From NCBI RefSeq assembly GCF_001619985.1, contig NW_017264201.1, forward strand, positions 620,001 to 684,000: a stretch of 64,000 nt of DNA, read 5' to 3'. The translations under genes were made by a program, and so were the position numbers. The stretch is from Xylona heveae TC161 (taxonomy: Eukaryota; Ascomycota; Xylonomycetes; Xylonales; Xylonaceae). Within the stretch, counting starts at the first letter, position 1; each line of letters begins with the position of its first letter. The notes under the pieces were generated by a model that had not been told where the DNA came from, did not search any database, and saw only the letters and a program-made list of their open reading frames with translations. Shown here one piece after another: positions 23,286 to 36,029 of this stretch.

Positions 23286-26200
23286 CTATCTTAGGAGACT
23301 TCCTAACTGAGCCAGCGCAGTCTTGACTCGCTCTCGCACATCCAATTCGGGATCGGACTCCATGCCTCTGAGTCGACTCTCGATCCCTAGATTCTTTAAT
23401 TCCAATGCTCTCGCACGGCCATTCATCTGATCAGAGGTATCATCTACCCATGTCAAATTGATAACGATCCAGGCACATGCGGCGCGAATATGTCGATTTG
23501 GATGATTGAACAAGGGCACGAGCTCGGACATGAGATCGCTCTGAGAAATGAGAATCTGTCGATGTCGTGGCTGACCAGCAGCGATGTGAACAAGCACAAA
23601 ACAGACGGCAAGGATGATTTCAGGCGTTGGTGGGATCGATTTGCCAGAGGTCTGGTTCTGGTTCGCATTCTGCGGTGGCTGAGAGAAAGAAGGAGACGAA
23701 GACGAAGAAGAGGCGGAAACTGCGATATTGCCAATTCGATACTGGGGATATGTCGTAGTTGTTCCTGCTGATGCTGCACGTTGAGCGCGGGCGCCTGTCC
23801 GATCGGCACGTTGGTTGTCGCCGTCGACGACCCGCGGACGGAGTTTTGATTCGAAAATATGAAACATTTGATCCTGGCCGAGCGTAGAGAATAGGAAATC
23901 AATCATCTCTGGGGCGCCGGGACCGCAGATGAGATTTCGAATGAGGTCTAAACCTTGTTCCTGTACAGCGATATCGTCTCGACGCGCTTGTTGGACTGGG
24001 TCGAGTTCATCATCTTTGATGACGGCTAGCCGGGCCTTGATGTTTTCTGTAGTCGATGGCGCGGTGCCCAGTCGCGATGACGAGTTTGCACCATTTGTCT
24101 CGAGCGAAACGTCTGGCCGCGATGATCGGCTAAGTGAGCCAATGCTGTCTGTCATTGTAAGGTCACCCTCATATTCATCTCCTGCGCAAGGCCGCTCGGG
24201 CTCTGTCGAGTTGAGAAGATCGACTTGCTCTCCTGCAGCATTTGAAGAGCCCATGCCGAGCGGCGTTCGTGGTGTTGACGGCCTGAATTCTTCACCGTAG
24301 TTACCGAAATCATCAGTCTCTTCGGTGATGAGCTGGATAAGCCAGCTGGGTCCGAGCTCCCGTACACATGACATTTTGACGTCGTTTGGTGCGGAAAAGA
24401 CAAGATGCTTGAGCGCCCAGACGGCGTTGAGTCGAAGTTTGGCGCTCGGTGAGTGCGCTTGCTGGCACAGAATGTGGAGCACGCCGGCATCAAGAATGGT
24501 CTGCCAAATGAAGTTTAGAATAAATTCTAAGAAACGACGAGGAAGGGAAGAAAAAGCTAGAACTCACCTCACGCATTGGGCTAAATTCAATGACCAAATT
24601 GCAAATAACTGCTGTCGCGGATATCTGAACTTCAATATTGTGATGCCTCAGCAGGGAAAAAAGGGGCGTAGCAATGCCATTGTCGATCAGACTGGTCCGT
24701 AAAACACTGACCGACCTTGAGAGTGCGCGAGCAGCACTACAGGCGGCCAAAAGGACCGATGGTGGATTGCCAGCTGATGTGGTTGAGATGCCATCACTGA
24801 CACCAGCTGCACCAGGTTCCAACGGTTTCAGCGAGTCGATAATATAAGGCACAACGCCATTGTCAATAATTTTCTTCCGATACTCGTCTTTAAACGGGGA
24901 AATAGCGGCTAAAGCGCTGAGCGCGCCCGCCCGGCACCGCATCAAATGTGTCACCATGGGCGATACTCCAGCAGGGCCTAGATTATTCGAGCTGAGCGCT
25001 TCAACAGATGATGAGGCATACTGCGTCTCGGTTGGGTTTGCACTCCAATATGCCGGACGGGTTGAGCTCGGGACTGCTTCAAAGGTCTTTTTAAGAAGTT
25101 GTGCCAAGACCTTTATGGCATCCGCGTCGTCTGCCGCTTTCTGTAAGTCTGGGCTGTCCATGACTAGTAATGCAAGCACCAGGGGAGCTCGCTCTATGAC
25201 AGCCCATCCGTCGCATGCATCTGGGCTTTGCGTAACGTCCAGCTTGTCGCACTCATCTTTAAGAATGCGAACGAGAAGCGGGACAATGAGCAGTGCCAGA
25301 CTGGCTTCACGACGCTTGTGCGCAAAGCCGGAGCGACACAAAATCGAAAGCACCCAAGCGGCCATGACCCGGATCCGTCCACCCTCGGCGCGGGCGACAT
25401 GCACAAGCCATGCAACCAGAGGGCTGTCAATATCCTCTGCCAGCGCACGCTCATTGCTGGAGCCGAGCTCGGACGCCAAGTTCGTTGCGCTCGATGTCCT
25501 TGAGAATCGTGAACTGCCAAGTGGGGGAAACGCCGCCGATTGAGGCGAGCTACTCTTAGAGTAGTACCCGGGTAACTGCGGAAGCAGCTGGTCTATGGGA
25601 TTGAGATGCGCAGTTCGCGGCGTCAATGCAAACCCCCAAGCCGCTTTGGCGACCGGGTCTAAGCTTGAGGGTGGAAAGACGGCAACCATAGCGGGGGAAA
25701 AAAGTAACTGTAATGTCCGGTACTTCGAGTGCTGAATGATGACCGCTATCGCCTCTAAAATAGGAGCCAACTGAGCTCGAGATGGCGCAGGCGGCGGAAT
25801 GGCCTCCGTCGCATGAGGGCGGTCCGCTGAGGGCTCCGCTGTGGACAAGATGAAGCCCGTAGCTACAATGAAGCTCGCTAGTCTTGCGGCCAAGGCATCA
25901 AGGACATGATGCCTGGCTAATGCGGCCCGATGACGATCTTCTCGACACGACTTTGCAATTATAGAAGCTGTGAGAGCAATCTGTTCTTGAATGATGGAGG
26001 CGGATGAGGTTTGCGACAAAATCGCGGCTATATTCTCTGCATTTCGCCGACCGCATAGCAAGCTGGGCAGGGAAGCATCTGAGAGACCTACGCCGGGGTA
26101 ATCGGAAGGAAGAGACTGTGCAATGCTATCGAGGGCGCGCAGTGTTGCGAGGAGAAGCTGCGGTGAAGCTTCGCCGGGGGCTAGGGTAGCGAGGAGAGGT

Positions 26201-26720
26201 GGAATGACACCGGCTGAGAGGAGAGGTGCCACGAAAGCCGGCCCACCTAAATTGGAGATGCATACAGTGGTTACTCAAACAATGATTCTCTCCAAAAAAT
26301 AATTAGAGCGAAAAGGGGTGCGCGTCCACATTGAACGGTTTGTGCTTCCCTACGTAACAGAAAGACACAATCACACCCGCAAGAATACACGAGCAGCTTA
26401 CCTTGAGCTAGGCTTCCAACGACAATGGTGGCCTGTAAACGCGCTTCGTCCTGTGCATCCCCGAAGGAGTCGTGCACAATGCCTTGACCGTCTCGTGACA
26501 TGCCATTGCCATCTCTGCTTGAAGCAGCTTTGCCCCGCGCACGAGCAGAGGTCAGGATTCGGACGACAGGTGGGACCACGCCGAGGTTGATCCAACTTTC
26601 TTTGCGCTGCTCATGGCCAATAATCTCATTCTTGAGCGCTCTGAGGGCGGCCACCTGCGCGGAAATGGAAGACGGATCACGGAGCTCGGCGAGCAATGGA
26701 GGCGAAGCAGGGCGGGTCAT
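23286..26720 (-). CDS. Armadillo-repeat protein, ARMC8/Vid28 (GID5)-like
   Basis: Exons (minus): 26720-26402, 26246-24568, 24500-23286; 1070 aa. The N-terminus (QVAALRALKNEIIGHEQRKE, then WINLGVVPPVVRIL) matches the start of ARMC8/Vid28, a scaffold subunit of the GID/CTLH E3 ligase that tags gluconeogenic enzymes for degradation. Helical armadillo repeats run through most of the protein, e.g. NIEVQISATAVICNLVIEFS, LHILCQQAHSPSAKLRLNAV and NHPNRHIRAACAWIVINLTW near the C-terminus. The middle has long Ser/Asp/Asn-rich loops (about 780-960), longer than in yeast. The armadillo call is secure; the orthology to GID5 rests on the N- and C-terminal resemblance only. Confidence 0.82.
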
Positions 26721-28497
26721 CTTGAAATTGATCAGGACGATAGACTGAGGCTATTGATAGCCGCCAAAGGAAGAAGTCGCCTCGGGGCAAGAATGTGATA
26801 TATAGCCTGCCAAATCTGCGCAGTTTGCTCCGTACTAGAGGCGCAACGTTTTGTCGTTGTCGAGAGTAGCAACAACAGCAGGTTGCTATCGGCGTTGGTA
26901 GAAAATGACGTCGTCAGGCAATTATCAAGATGTCAACGGGCCCGTCGTTCCCAGACTTGGCAAGAGTGCGCGTGAAAGCTCAAGCAGTTGAATTTTTCAT
27001 TTGAAGGCCCGAATGGCGAGTACAGAGTGAGTTGCTCTAACGCTACCAGCGAACCAGAAATTATCTTCGAACCTCAGAGGAGCGTATGCTGCTGTCCGTC
27101 AACGAGGCCGTGCAGGGAGCACAGAGAGGGATGGCGTTAGAATTTGGCCGTTCTGAATATGGGGTGTAATCGGCTGGTGTGCGTCGCCAGTGGCAGACTA
27201 CGAAGAAGGAGGTTGATTGGAATTTTGGCAGCGAATGGAAAACAAGGCAGATCAGGCTGTCATTTGGTGATTTGAGGGAGCGAGTCGATTGATGATGACG
27301 GAAAGGGTCAAGGCCGTAAATGAGATTATAGCAATTAGACACGTCAAACAAAATAAATTTCAGAGCACGAATCCAGCAATGAAATGAAGCCTTGGTACAA
27401 AGAAGCAAGCAGAAGGCCGAAAACAATAATAGCTATAACACAGAAACATGAATTAGCTTCATCAACGTCTCGGGATCTCTTGGTCTATAGTTGTCTTCCG
27501 TTGCTCCTGCTGCTATCAGCAGAGCTCCTTTGATTGGCGCAAGATGCGAGCCGAGGTTGTCCGGCGCCGGAGCAGCGGCAATCCCCGAACTTCTGATGGA
27601 GATTGACCATGTCCACTTTGTGGATTATTTGCGTCGAAATGTGTCAAATCACACTTGCTGAACGCGTGTAGTTGATAATCAAGACTGAAATTTGATTCAC
27701 ATATACGGTAATTATGTATTAGGAATTGCAGATAGTTATATGTTGATTGCAAGCCTCCAATAGTATTTATCATGGTTAACATCCATGCAAGACTATTCTC
27801 GTTCTGAAGTGAAGGATCCTTAAAATACATCCAATTATGAAGAAAAATGAACACGATGAATTACTGCCAAGGCTCCCATATATGCTGTCCCCTGTGTCAT
27901 AAACAAGTGAAATGAGAGCCGCATGGTCTTTTCCCAGACAATTGAGGTCATCCAAAGCAAATCAGCTGCAGAACAAGCGTCGATGCGAATTCCGAATAGC
28001 GAATGCCCTGCTCTGAATGCCGAGCCGCATCTATGCCATGGTTCGCTTTCCAGGATTTGCTTTTGCTTGGATCCCAAGGTGTAGCCATACTGCCATATGA
28101 CGCGCCTTGCAACCAACAGTATTCATGACAGGCACATGCAAAACGATTGATAGACGTTGCATGGCAGATACTGTCTTTTTGCACGAAGAGAAGATCGGGA
28201 CATGGGAAAAAAGAAAAAGGGAGAAAAGAGAAGAGAATAAAATTAAAATAAAATGGAGGAGACAAAGACGTTGCCAGTAGTGGAGAAATAACGCCACGGG
28301 TATATGCTGCGATGAATGAAAAATGCTCAAGAAAAAGCGCCTCCGTGCCTCCATATAGCTTATAGGAGAATCATGCTTTGAAAACATAAAAAGGAAAAAA
28401 GAGTTCCACCATGGTCATCATGCGCGTCATCGAAGCGAAAGGAGAAATAGAAAGCCACTGCTCCTACAAATCGGCCAATTGACCTCGGAGCATAGCA
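26721..28497. other. Intergenic, 1.8 kb
   Basis: Upstream of the ARMC8-like gene and downstream of the cyclin. A TGACGTCG CRE-like site is near 26907. Several reading frames of 60-120 codons exist on the minus strand (27061-28387) but none shows conserved features or a coherent exon structure. I see no gene or RNA gene. Confidence 0.5.
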
Positions 28498-29706
28498 TCA
28501 GGGCTCAGGAGCAGCAGCGTCGCCATTTGTCTCCATTGCATCTTCAATTGTAAATCCCTCACTACGCTGCACGAGGCTGCGATAATAATCGACCAGAACC
28601 TCAGGCTTTGGTACAATGCGCCACTCAACACGCCAGAGAAACTCGAGCTCGAGCAAGGCTAATTCGCGAAGACTGACACCGCCTACTCGTGCATATGTAT
28701 TGTTTGTCCAAAACGCGTCCGAGAGACCCTTGGAAGCCACAGTGGCAGCAGTGATGAGAAATCGGTGAACCGTCAACGAGGAGATGTTGAAGGCCGGATA
28801 GAGAGCGCACAAGCGATCGATGTAGTAGACCATGCTGAGCAGGATGGGCGGACTGAGAGTGGCATGCGTTGTGAGACGAGCGAGGTAGTCTGGAATGGAA
28901 ATGCCAGGAGGAGCTCTGAATCGCAAAGGCCAATTAGGTTAGTTGGAACTCAAAAATAGATTGGGGAGCCAACGGGGTAGTCCGTACCTGGAGTGGAAGC
29001 GCGTCAGGCCGCCATTGCTGAGTGGAATGGTATCATTATACCGAACAAGCTCCATTAGCATATTGGAAATAAGTACGATGAGATCTTTGACGTTGCAGTC
29101 TTCGTAGCGAGCCGGCATGACCTTAAGGGCGGGCTGAGGAGCGCGCAGTCTCTTTGGGGAGGCAACCTCTCGATCAACCGATGTGTTGGACGCAGAAGGT
29201 ACTGGATTGGGCTGAGCCGGAGTTGCAGGTGTTTGCGATTGCTGAGCCTGAGCAGTGGTCCGTGGCGAGGTAGACGTCTCTCGGCGCTTGCCCAGTGGAG
29301 TAGTGTTTGTTGGAGCAATCGGCGCCGACTCGGCGGCAGCCGGGCCAGAAGAGGGGGAATGTGATGGGATCATGTGTGTAGAAATGTGCGGGGAGGCAGC
29401 AGCAGCAGGAGCAGCACCACTACCACCTCGACAACTTATATCACTCTCAACGTAGGCGGGTCTCGAAGCTATGTCGGAGGTAACTGGAGGACCGACCGTC
29501 CGCGGCGGTTGCAAGCTCTTTGGAGGAGAAACACTTGCTATGCCGGCCCTGTACGAAGAAAAGGAGGAGGAAGAGGAAGACGAAGAAGGATGCGGAAATG
29601 GACGTGAGGGAGAGCGCGATTGCACGCATGCGCGAGAGCGATGAAAAGCAGCGACGGACGCAGGATTGACAGGGTGTAAAGTCGGCGAGGGTGAGGAAGT
29701 CAACAT
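28498..29706 (-). CDS. PHO80: PHO80-type cyclin
   Basis: Regulatory partner of the Pho85 CDK; in yeast and Neurospora (PREG) the pair represses phosphate-starvation genes. Exons (minus): 29706-28988 and 28915-28498; 378 aa. The first ~200 residues are low-complexity Ser/Pro/Ala and contain a KRRE and a KRLR basic patch. The cyclin box follows: LTRFHSRAPPGISIPDYLAR, SMVYYIDRLCALYPAFNISS, LTVHRFLITAATVASKG, NNTYARVGGVSLREL, LEFLWRVEWRIVPKPE. These line up block by block with yeast Pho80 (SLTAHRFLLTATTVATKG; YAKVGGV). The yeast-specific C-terminal tail is missing; the long N-terminal extension is usual in filamentous fungi. Confidence 0.9.
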
Positions 29707-31293
29707 CGCGCCGCGTCAAAGTGAATGCAGGTAGGTAGCCAAGTGAAAGACAGGAAGTGGCCAAAGAAGCGCGCGGGCATAATGCGGCGGGCGAGACGAA
29801 CCGGGGGTAGATGGCTGAGAGGATTGACTGGGGACGTTTGGAGAGTGTCTGTGGAAGACCGTAACAGGAACGAGGGGAAGAGAGAGAAGGTCTCTGTTGA
29901 GGACAGTCTCTGAAGATGGAAAGCGCCCAGGATGATCAGTCTTCTACCAGATCTGCCAGTGTCGGATTAATAGGGCTGATCATTTGAAAGAGATTGAAAA
30001 AGGGAGCCACACACAGTTGCAGGAACAAAGTCTTGGCTGGGGGGCGTTGTGGGCGACCTTTGTTCGTGGAGGAGTTTCTCGTCTGACGTACTTTCCCGCA
30101 CCGAAGCCACGTAAAAGTGATCTAAACCAAGGCTGACCCGCGCGAAAGGAGACGGGAAAGTACTCCGGAGGAAGCTCCACTCGGGCAATTACGTAGCTAC
30201 GAGAGAGCGAGAGAAGGGAGAGCGAACCCGGTAGCGATCCCAGATACTCCTCTGGTACAGACAGAGGTACTTCCGTTCAAGAGTTGGAAAAAGAACAGAA
30301 GAAAACAGAGGGAGATGGGGGGAGAGAGCGAGGGGAAAGCCATGAAATAAAGTCAAAGGGGAAATAGCAGAGATCAGCCTTCATGCATGTTTTCACACAA
30401 CGTGTCGTTCGGCTCATAGCGATCTCGACCCGGTCGTGGGCAGATGCGCTGCCTCCATTGGCCGAGCCACAGGAGAGAAATGACCAGGGGTAAGCAGGAA
30501 AGACGGAATCCAATGATGATGATTTGACCATTTTTTAACAAGCATACATTTCTAAGATTGCACCATTGCATCTCATCTCCGTATCATCGTGGCGTATCAG
30601 CAACTACCTTAGGTAGGTAAGTCAGGTAGGTTAGATAAAGAAAAGAGCGAAACGCAGAGATAACAGCATTTCCACTTATTGGACTCTCGGTCGCCTTAGA
30701 TATCCATCCTTTCTCCCATGGTAACCCATTCAATAAAAAAAAAAATGATAGAAAGAAATCCTCACGCTTGTAATGGGTTCATGCAGGATAATAGCTCCGT
30801 ACAGCATCGTCCAACTCAAAGGTTCCTGCCAAGAAAACCATCGCTTCATGTTCTGCATCTATATTAACTCTCGGTCCAACACAAGCCGATCTGTGACACA
30901 TCGATTTGACCATTTGGCTTTGAAGAGCGTTTCTACTAAACCAACTCGACGCTGCTAATCACGTGATCAGTCAAGTAGTTAATTTTACGGTATCTTAACT
31001 TCATTATCTAAAACAAGAATCAACTAACGCCTCGCTTTACGCCGAACTACGGTATAAACATGCAAAAGCCAGTAATGCTCATAATAAAAGACTGCGTCTT
31101 TCTACAATTGGTCTGGTAGTCCTCCGAGAGCGAGAGTCGGGATCCAAGATTAATGATGTCGGCAAACCTGGGGACTGGCAAATCTCCCTACAAGATGGGA
31201 TAATATCCAGCGTGTATCCAACGCGTCCAATCAATCGAGGGTAACAAAAAGGCACATTTTCCAGCTCGTAACGGCCAACCAGGCAATCGCCCG
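29707..31293. promoter_or_regulatory. Long upstream region of the PHO80-type cyclin
   Basis: 1.6 kb without a supported gene. It contains a perfect ATCACGTGAT palindrome (30958-30967), of the kind bound by bHLH factors (Pho4/PalcA or SREBP class), and short AGGTAGGTAAG repeats near 30613-30633. A long promoter/leader is plausible, but nothing proves it. Confidence 0.45.
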
Positions 31294-32498
31294 TTAGTTG
31301 GACTTCTGCTTCTGAGCATCTTTTTGCTCCTTAGCGTGAACGGCCTGCTCGCGCTCCTTGAGCTTACGCTCTTCTGTCTCGACCATGTCTATAATCAATG
31401 CGTGTTAGACTGTCTCATTGGCTGCGGACATGGACAACGGCTGGGACAAGAGAAAAGGGACATACCCATCCACTGGTCCTCACCAGCGTAGCGCTCACGG
31501 TGAATCTTCTTCTCAATGATGCGCTTGTGCTCCGGATCGTTGGGATCAACCACCTTGACCGTCTGCCATCGGCTCTGACCCTGTTTCGCGTCGCCAATCT
31601 CAAAGGCGGCCGTAGCTACCAATACTGCCAGCGTCAAACCTTGGGCATACACACGTGCCTGCACCAGCTTTTGTTGCGTCGAGAGGTAGGGATTGCGACC
31701 AACGAGACCGAGCGCAACGGCCATGGATGCCAGCCATGAGACACCGACAATAGGATACCGGTTTTCACGGCCCCAGTCCATGAATTTCTCGTAGCTAGAC
31801 TTTTGCGCCTCGAGCTGTTGCAGCTCGCGAGACGACTCATCGCGATATTGTTCGTCAGGGTGGCGGGAAATTTCAAAAGCACGGGAAGACCGGTCAGCAT
31901 TGATGATAGCTATTAACAAAATATATTAGCCTCAATTCAATAACTTCATTCTCGTCCTTGAAATCGATTGATGCCGCAGCATGTGGATTTGTCGCAAGTC
32001 GTAGCAGCAACTGCAGGGACAATCGCTCGCATCAATGTCTTCAGAATTCTCGCCGTAAGACAAGCTTATTGTGATAGAGCGTATACTTTATGAGAGAGTA
32101 CGCTTTGCGCGGTTCGTGTATGCTGAATACGATAAAAAGCTCCCACAATCGCTTGAATTTGGGATACGACCGAACGCGGAGCCACGTGAGAGAATAGCCC
32201 AATGCGAATGATAGGACAATGGAAGTCAAACCAAAAGAGCGTAGGACACCGTACCTGCAAAAGTACCAGAGGAGGTGAAAAGGAAAGTCCGCATCGGTAT
32301 GGTCAGGGATCTAAACGCAGGAAATCGTGCACTGGCGGCCCAGATACCCGCACCACCAACGGCAAGACCAAGAGCACCTCCGACAAGACCGCCCTTGACG
32401 ACGGCACTGGAAAAGTCAGTATGAACGCAAAGGGTCTCAAGAGCTCGGACTGCTTACTTGTAGTGAGCTTGCTCTTCTTCTTTAGTGAGAATCTTCAT
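31294..32498 (-). CDS. RCF2: HIG1-domain respiratory supercomplex factor, Rcf2 type
   Basis: Inner mitochondrial membrane protein associated with cytochrome c oxidase. Exons (minus): 32498-32458, 32406-32255, 31909-31466, 31388-31294; 243 aa, like yeast Rcf2 (224). The N-terminus is MKILTKEEEQAHYNAVVKGG with a Gly-rich hydrophobic helix. The HIG1 domain sits in exon 3: YEKFMDWGRENRYPIVGVSW, then GLVGRNPYLSTQQKLVQARV and a second helix pair. The C-terminus is a charged KEREQAVHAKEQKDAQKQK helix. Intron 2 is 345 nt, much longer than the other two (51 and 77 nt), and remains open for over 60 codons in one frame on the sense strand. Confidence 0.88.
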
Positions 32499-33789
32499 GT
32501 TTGTTTATGAGAGGAAACAGCTATCGATCTCGAGATACGGGGAAGGAATAATGAAATATTCTCAGCCAGTCAAGCAGGCAGCTTTTAAGAGAAAAATTGC
32601 TTGCTTAAACAATTTGTCAATGGCGTTCTTGGCTCCTCGGAGACGTTTTGGTGGAGGCGTCTGGAATTGGTGAGGATGACTCGCGCGAGACTCTCGGGCA
32701 GCGGCTACGGAAAAAGTTCGGAGAGTTCGTATAAGTAATCAAACGACGGAAGAATCAGGGTCAATACGAATAGGCTTCCGGATGAACCGATTGATACCCT
32801 TTATGTGTCTCAATTCCTTTCAACTTCTGGGAGAAAAGAAGATTATGTAGAATGTGAAGTATTTACGAAGAAAACAATTAACTGTTTCAGCTTTCGTAGC
32901 CTTTTGCCTGAGTTTTCCCAAATACCTGATGACGATGGCATGATCCAATAGCTCCCGTCGGCTGATAATTGCCGGAGCTGAAAGTAGCGAATACTTCATT
33001 CCGAAGGAACTTGAAGCGTAATTTCGAGGTATAGGAAACAATAAATGCTTTGCACGATACGGGGCTCCTGCTCGTAGGAAACGTTTGGCAAAGCTCTAGC
33101 TACATAGACATGATTCGCTATCAGCTCGAATTGCTTAAATTGTGAGCTGATCAAATGCAGGTCTGCATGATATGCTTATGTGGACGCTGACCTCTGCGAC
33201 TGCCACATACTCTATTCTAGACGCCCAAGGAAGAAACCACTACCCACATACGGAGTAAAGCTCCCTTTGACAGAGGGGTAAGCCTCACGGAAAAAATATC
33301 CGGAGGCTAAGTGACACTCGCGTCAGCTGAGGATGTAGGGGCAGATTGAGTCACCAAATACGGATTTACTGGTCAAGGCTTGCAGGATGACCTTAAATTT
33401 CTGACTGCATTTTTATCTTATCGCGTCTCATCCGAGAAAACGGTACAACCAACTCCGCACATTGGACCAGCGCCATTAGGAGTCGAACCCAATATCAGTT
33501 ATATATACACACTCTCTGCACAATCCGGACGTATATTTCTTGCTCGGAGGGGGCGAGGGAAGCTTGGAGTGTCTACCTACCTAAGGTAGGTAGGTTTATA
33601 GATTGCCATTTGAATATGTCCCGGAGGCCAATGCGCTCTACGAGAGACGCTTGCATCATTGAGAAGGCCAAGCCTGACAATTTATGTGTCTATACTTGAA
33701 CCGACTAAATTTCCTACTCATGTTCTGAAGGAAGCAAAAACGATAGAAGACCGCGCCGACAAATGTACACACTTAAATTTGTTTTACGC
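32499..33789. other. Intergenic, Rcf2 promoter and NUDIX 3' region
   Basis: 1.3 kb with no supported gene. The stretch near 32500-32700 is the probable Rcf2 promoter. Confidence 0.5.
33573..33593. repeat. Perfect 21-nt inverted repeat
   Basis: CTACCTACCT, one A, then AGGTAGGTAG: a perfect palindrome with a one-base centre in an intergenic region. CCTACC/GGTAGG repeats recur elsewhere in the window (30613-30633, 43630). Role unknown; such runs are common in filamentous-fungal spacers. Confidence 0.8.
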
Positions 33790-35473
33790 TTATTGTTTTT
33801 GCCAACGCCTAAAAAGATGAACAAGGATCAAGCCTAAAAATGTAAATCGACCAAGCAGCGCCAGCGCCACTGAGCGTCGAACATAAGTATAGTATCCGTC
33901 CAAAAGGACCCCAACAGCGCTCGAACGCGGTCTATGCCAGGACCGTTCTCTCACATTTTGAGTGATTCCTCCTTCTGATCTTCTCACTAATCCGACGGCG
34001 TCTAAACCTTCTTCCACGGCCACTGCGGGGGGCTCGGAAAGGGCAGCCGCTGATTCCATTGTTTCTGCAGAATCAATATCTTTTGTTTGCCCCACAGCCA
34101 TATTTTGCTCCTCATTGCCACCGCCGCTTTGCTTGGTCACTTGTTCCGACCTTGCCAGTCTTTGTTCCTCTTCCAATTCGCATTGTTTCCTTCGTCGGAA
34201 AAAGAACGTCATCACTCTAATTGTAAATCTAACGTCCCAAGGCGTAAATGTCGGATAGCTCCACAGACCAAGGGCGTCGTGTGGGGGAAGCAATTCGAGG
34301 AAGTCGGCGAGAACACCGAGCGTAAGGCCCCAGAGCAAGAGTGGTCGATCCATGTTAGCTGAACCAGCATGATCGCCAAGCCACCATTCCTTCAATGTGG
34401 TAAGCAAGGGTCGCTTTGCAAGTGCGCGCGACGGCGAAGTTGACAACGTCGGGGTCGGAGGCTCTGCACTAATTTGGCCGACAGCTCGACCTCTAGCCGC
34501 AGCCTGGCTCTTTGTTTCGTCATGAGAATCATGTCTCCCCTCTACTGCGCCCGGGACAATCGTGTCCCCTTCATCGCAGCCATCATAGCTAGGTAAGAAA
34601 CCAGGTGCTCGGCTGGAATAGAGACTTTCGGTTGGCCTTAGTCGGACTGCAGCAAAGACCATTTGACCTAGCATCGCCCGGAAGAATGCTCTCGTAAGAT
34701 GACCGCTTTGGCGGATCAACCGATCCGATACATCGCATCGTTCTACCGTTCGTTGCGAGGGTGCTAGCAGCGCCCGTAGAGAGACCCAATGAGCAGATGC
34801 TACTTCAGACTGCTGAAGCTTCAACGGAGGCACGTCGGGACGAGTGATAAGAAACACGAAAGGGCAGAGTACCATGAGCCTACAAAGGTGAAAGCTAACG
34901 TCAGTAATCCTTCGTGTCGTGGGAAAGGTAGCCAATGGGGAAATGGTCGCCTCACGGTATGGTCCCCCATGAGGTAGTCACCACACGTTCTGATAGGTTG
35001 CCAACATAAATTGATGAGCCATCTGCAGGAGATATATCAAGTCCAACTTCTTCTAGAGTTTCCCGTATCGCAGCGGCCAAATCGTTCTCGTCGGACGGGT
35101 CTCTCTTGCCGCCGGGAAGCGCAACGTGGCTCGTCCATCGATCTCCCTTTCTAGCGGCTCTTTTAATGAAGAGGATCTCTGGATCCCCGTGCCGCACCCA
35201 CGGCTGTGAAAAGAAAGCATCGAGCTCATCCTCCGTTTGTTGCGACTTCAACTCTCCCCTAGCGGGGCTTGCAATTCCCGCATTGCTGGAAGGCGGCTGA
35301 AAAAGCGGATGTGGCCGAATGCGAACTGCCAAGGCAACCGAAGCGCGCTTCTTCACTTTGGGAGGGTTTGGGACATGTGGGTAGGGATTAATGACAATAT
35401 TTCGAAGCACGTGGTGCAGCTTCGGTATGATCCCCGATAATGCTCGCAAAGGTTCACCTGCATCGTCAGACAT
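33790..35473 (-). CDS. NUDIX hydrolase with C-terminal membrane segment
   Basis: Exons (minus): 35473-34956 and 34879-33790; 535 aa. The NUDIX fold spans about residues 45-240. The Nudix box GGKRDPSDENDLAAAIRETL, continued by EEVGL, has intact R-E-x-x-E-E and the one-residue-longer spacing seen in CoA-diphosphatase-like NUDT7/8 proteins. LFIKRAARKGDRWTSHVALP just ahead resembles the region before the box in that group. The rest (about 250-535) has no recognised domain: it is charged and Ser-rich, contains an LLLWGLTLGVLADFLELLP helix, and ends with a hydrophobic helix (ALALLGRFTFLGLILVHLF) and RRWQKQ, suggesting tail anchoring. Start: ATG at 35473 (MSDDAGEPLRALSG); the frame is open further upstream without an ATG. 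Confidence 0.85.
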
Positions 35474-36029
35474 TAGATATATGTGTATCCGGGTGAGCAG
35501 GTTGTTAGAAATAATTCGCAACAATAAGCAATCAGTACTAGTCCAAGGTAACTCTGAATGGTATTTGAGCTTGATTACAATTCTTCAAGCGCTAACAGAA
35601 CTGAAGCTCGGCCTGTCGTTAGAGTACTCCGCAGTAGTGAGAACTGATAGTGTTCAACATATGTCGGGGCGGAAAGATCCGATAGACCTTACTCAATTAA
35701 GAAAGCGGTGAGAGAGAAAGCCATGGAGGTGAAACGTGCTGGGAGCAGCATCGAGGATTGGTTCGCTTAAGCGCTGCTTGGAGACCTGGTTAAACATGGG
35801 GTCCTCTCTGCATGTGTTTGGCTTTCTGCACCACACTTACGTCTTTTTCTCTTCTCCCACTTTTTCTAATATCTGGGTTTCTGAATTTTATAGCAAGTTC
35901 AAGTGGTTCTCCATTGTCTATTCAATTCCCGTTCTTGGCTGGCTTGCAGCTTTTATCTCTAGACCAGACCTCCAAGTTGAGCTTCACGCCAAGTTCGGCT
36001 AAGGACTGGTCTCGAATCGATCTCCAAAG
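35474..36029. promoter_or_regulatory. Divergent promoter, NUDIX / VTC
   Basis: 556 bp between divergent starts. It contains AACGTG (35733-35738), i.e. CACGTT on the minus strand, a Pho4-class half-strength site about 290 nt from the VTC start. Pyrimidine-rich just before 36030. No gene. Confidence 0.4.

Noticed and set aside
24860-25543. 227-codon plus-strand frame opposite the ARMC8-like gene
   Set aside because: It is the antisense shadow of a long exon of the armadillo protein, with Ser/Arg-rich composition and no conserved feature.
33420-33510. tRNA-like B-box (GGGTTCGACTCC) on the minus strand
   Set aside because: A T-arm can be drawn, but no matching acceptor 5' strand, D-arm or anticodon arm lies at the right distance upstream.
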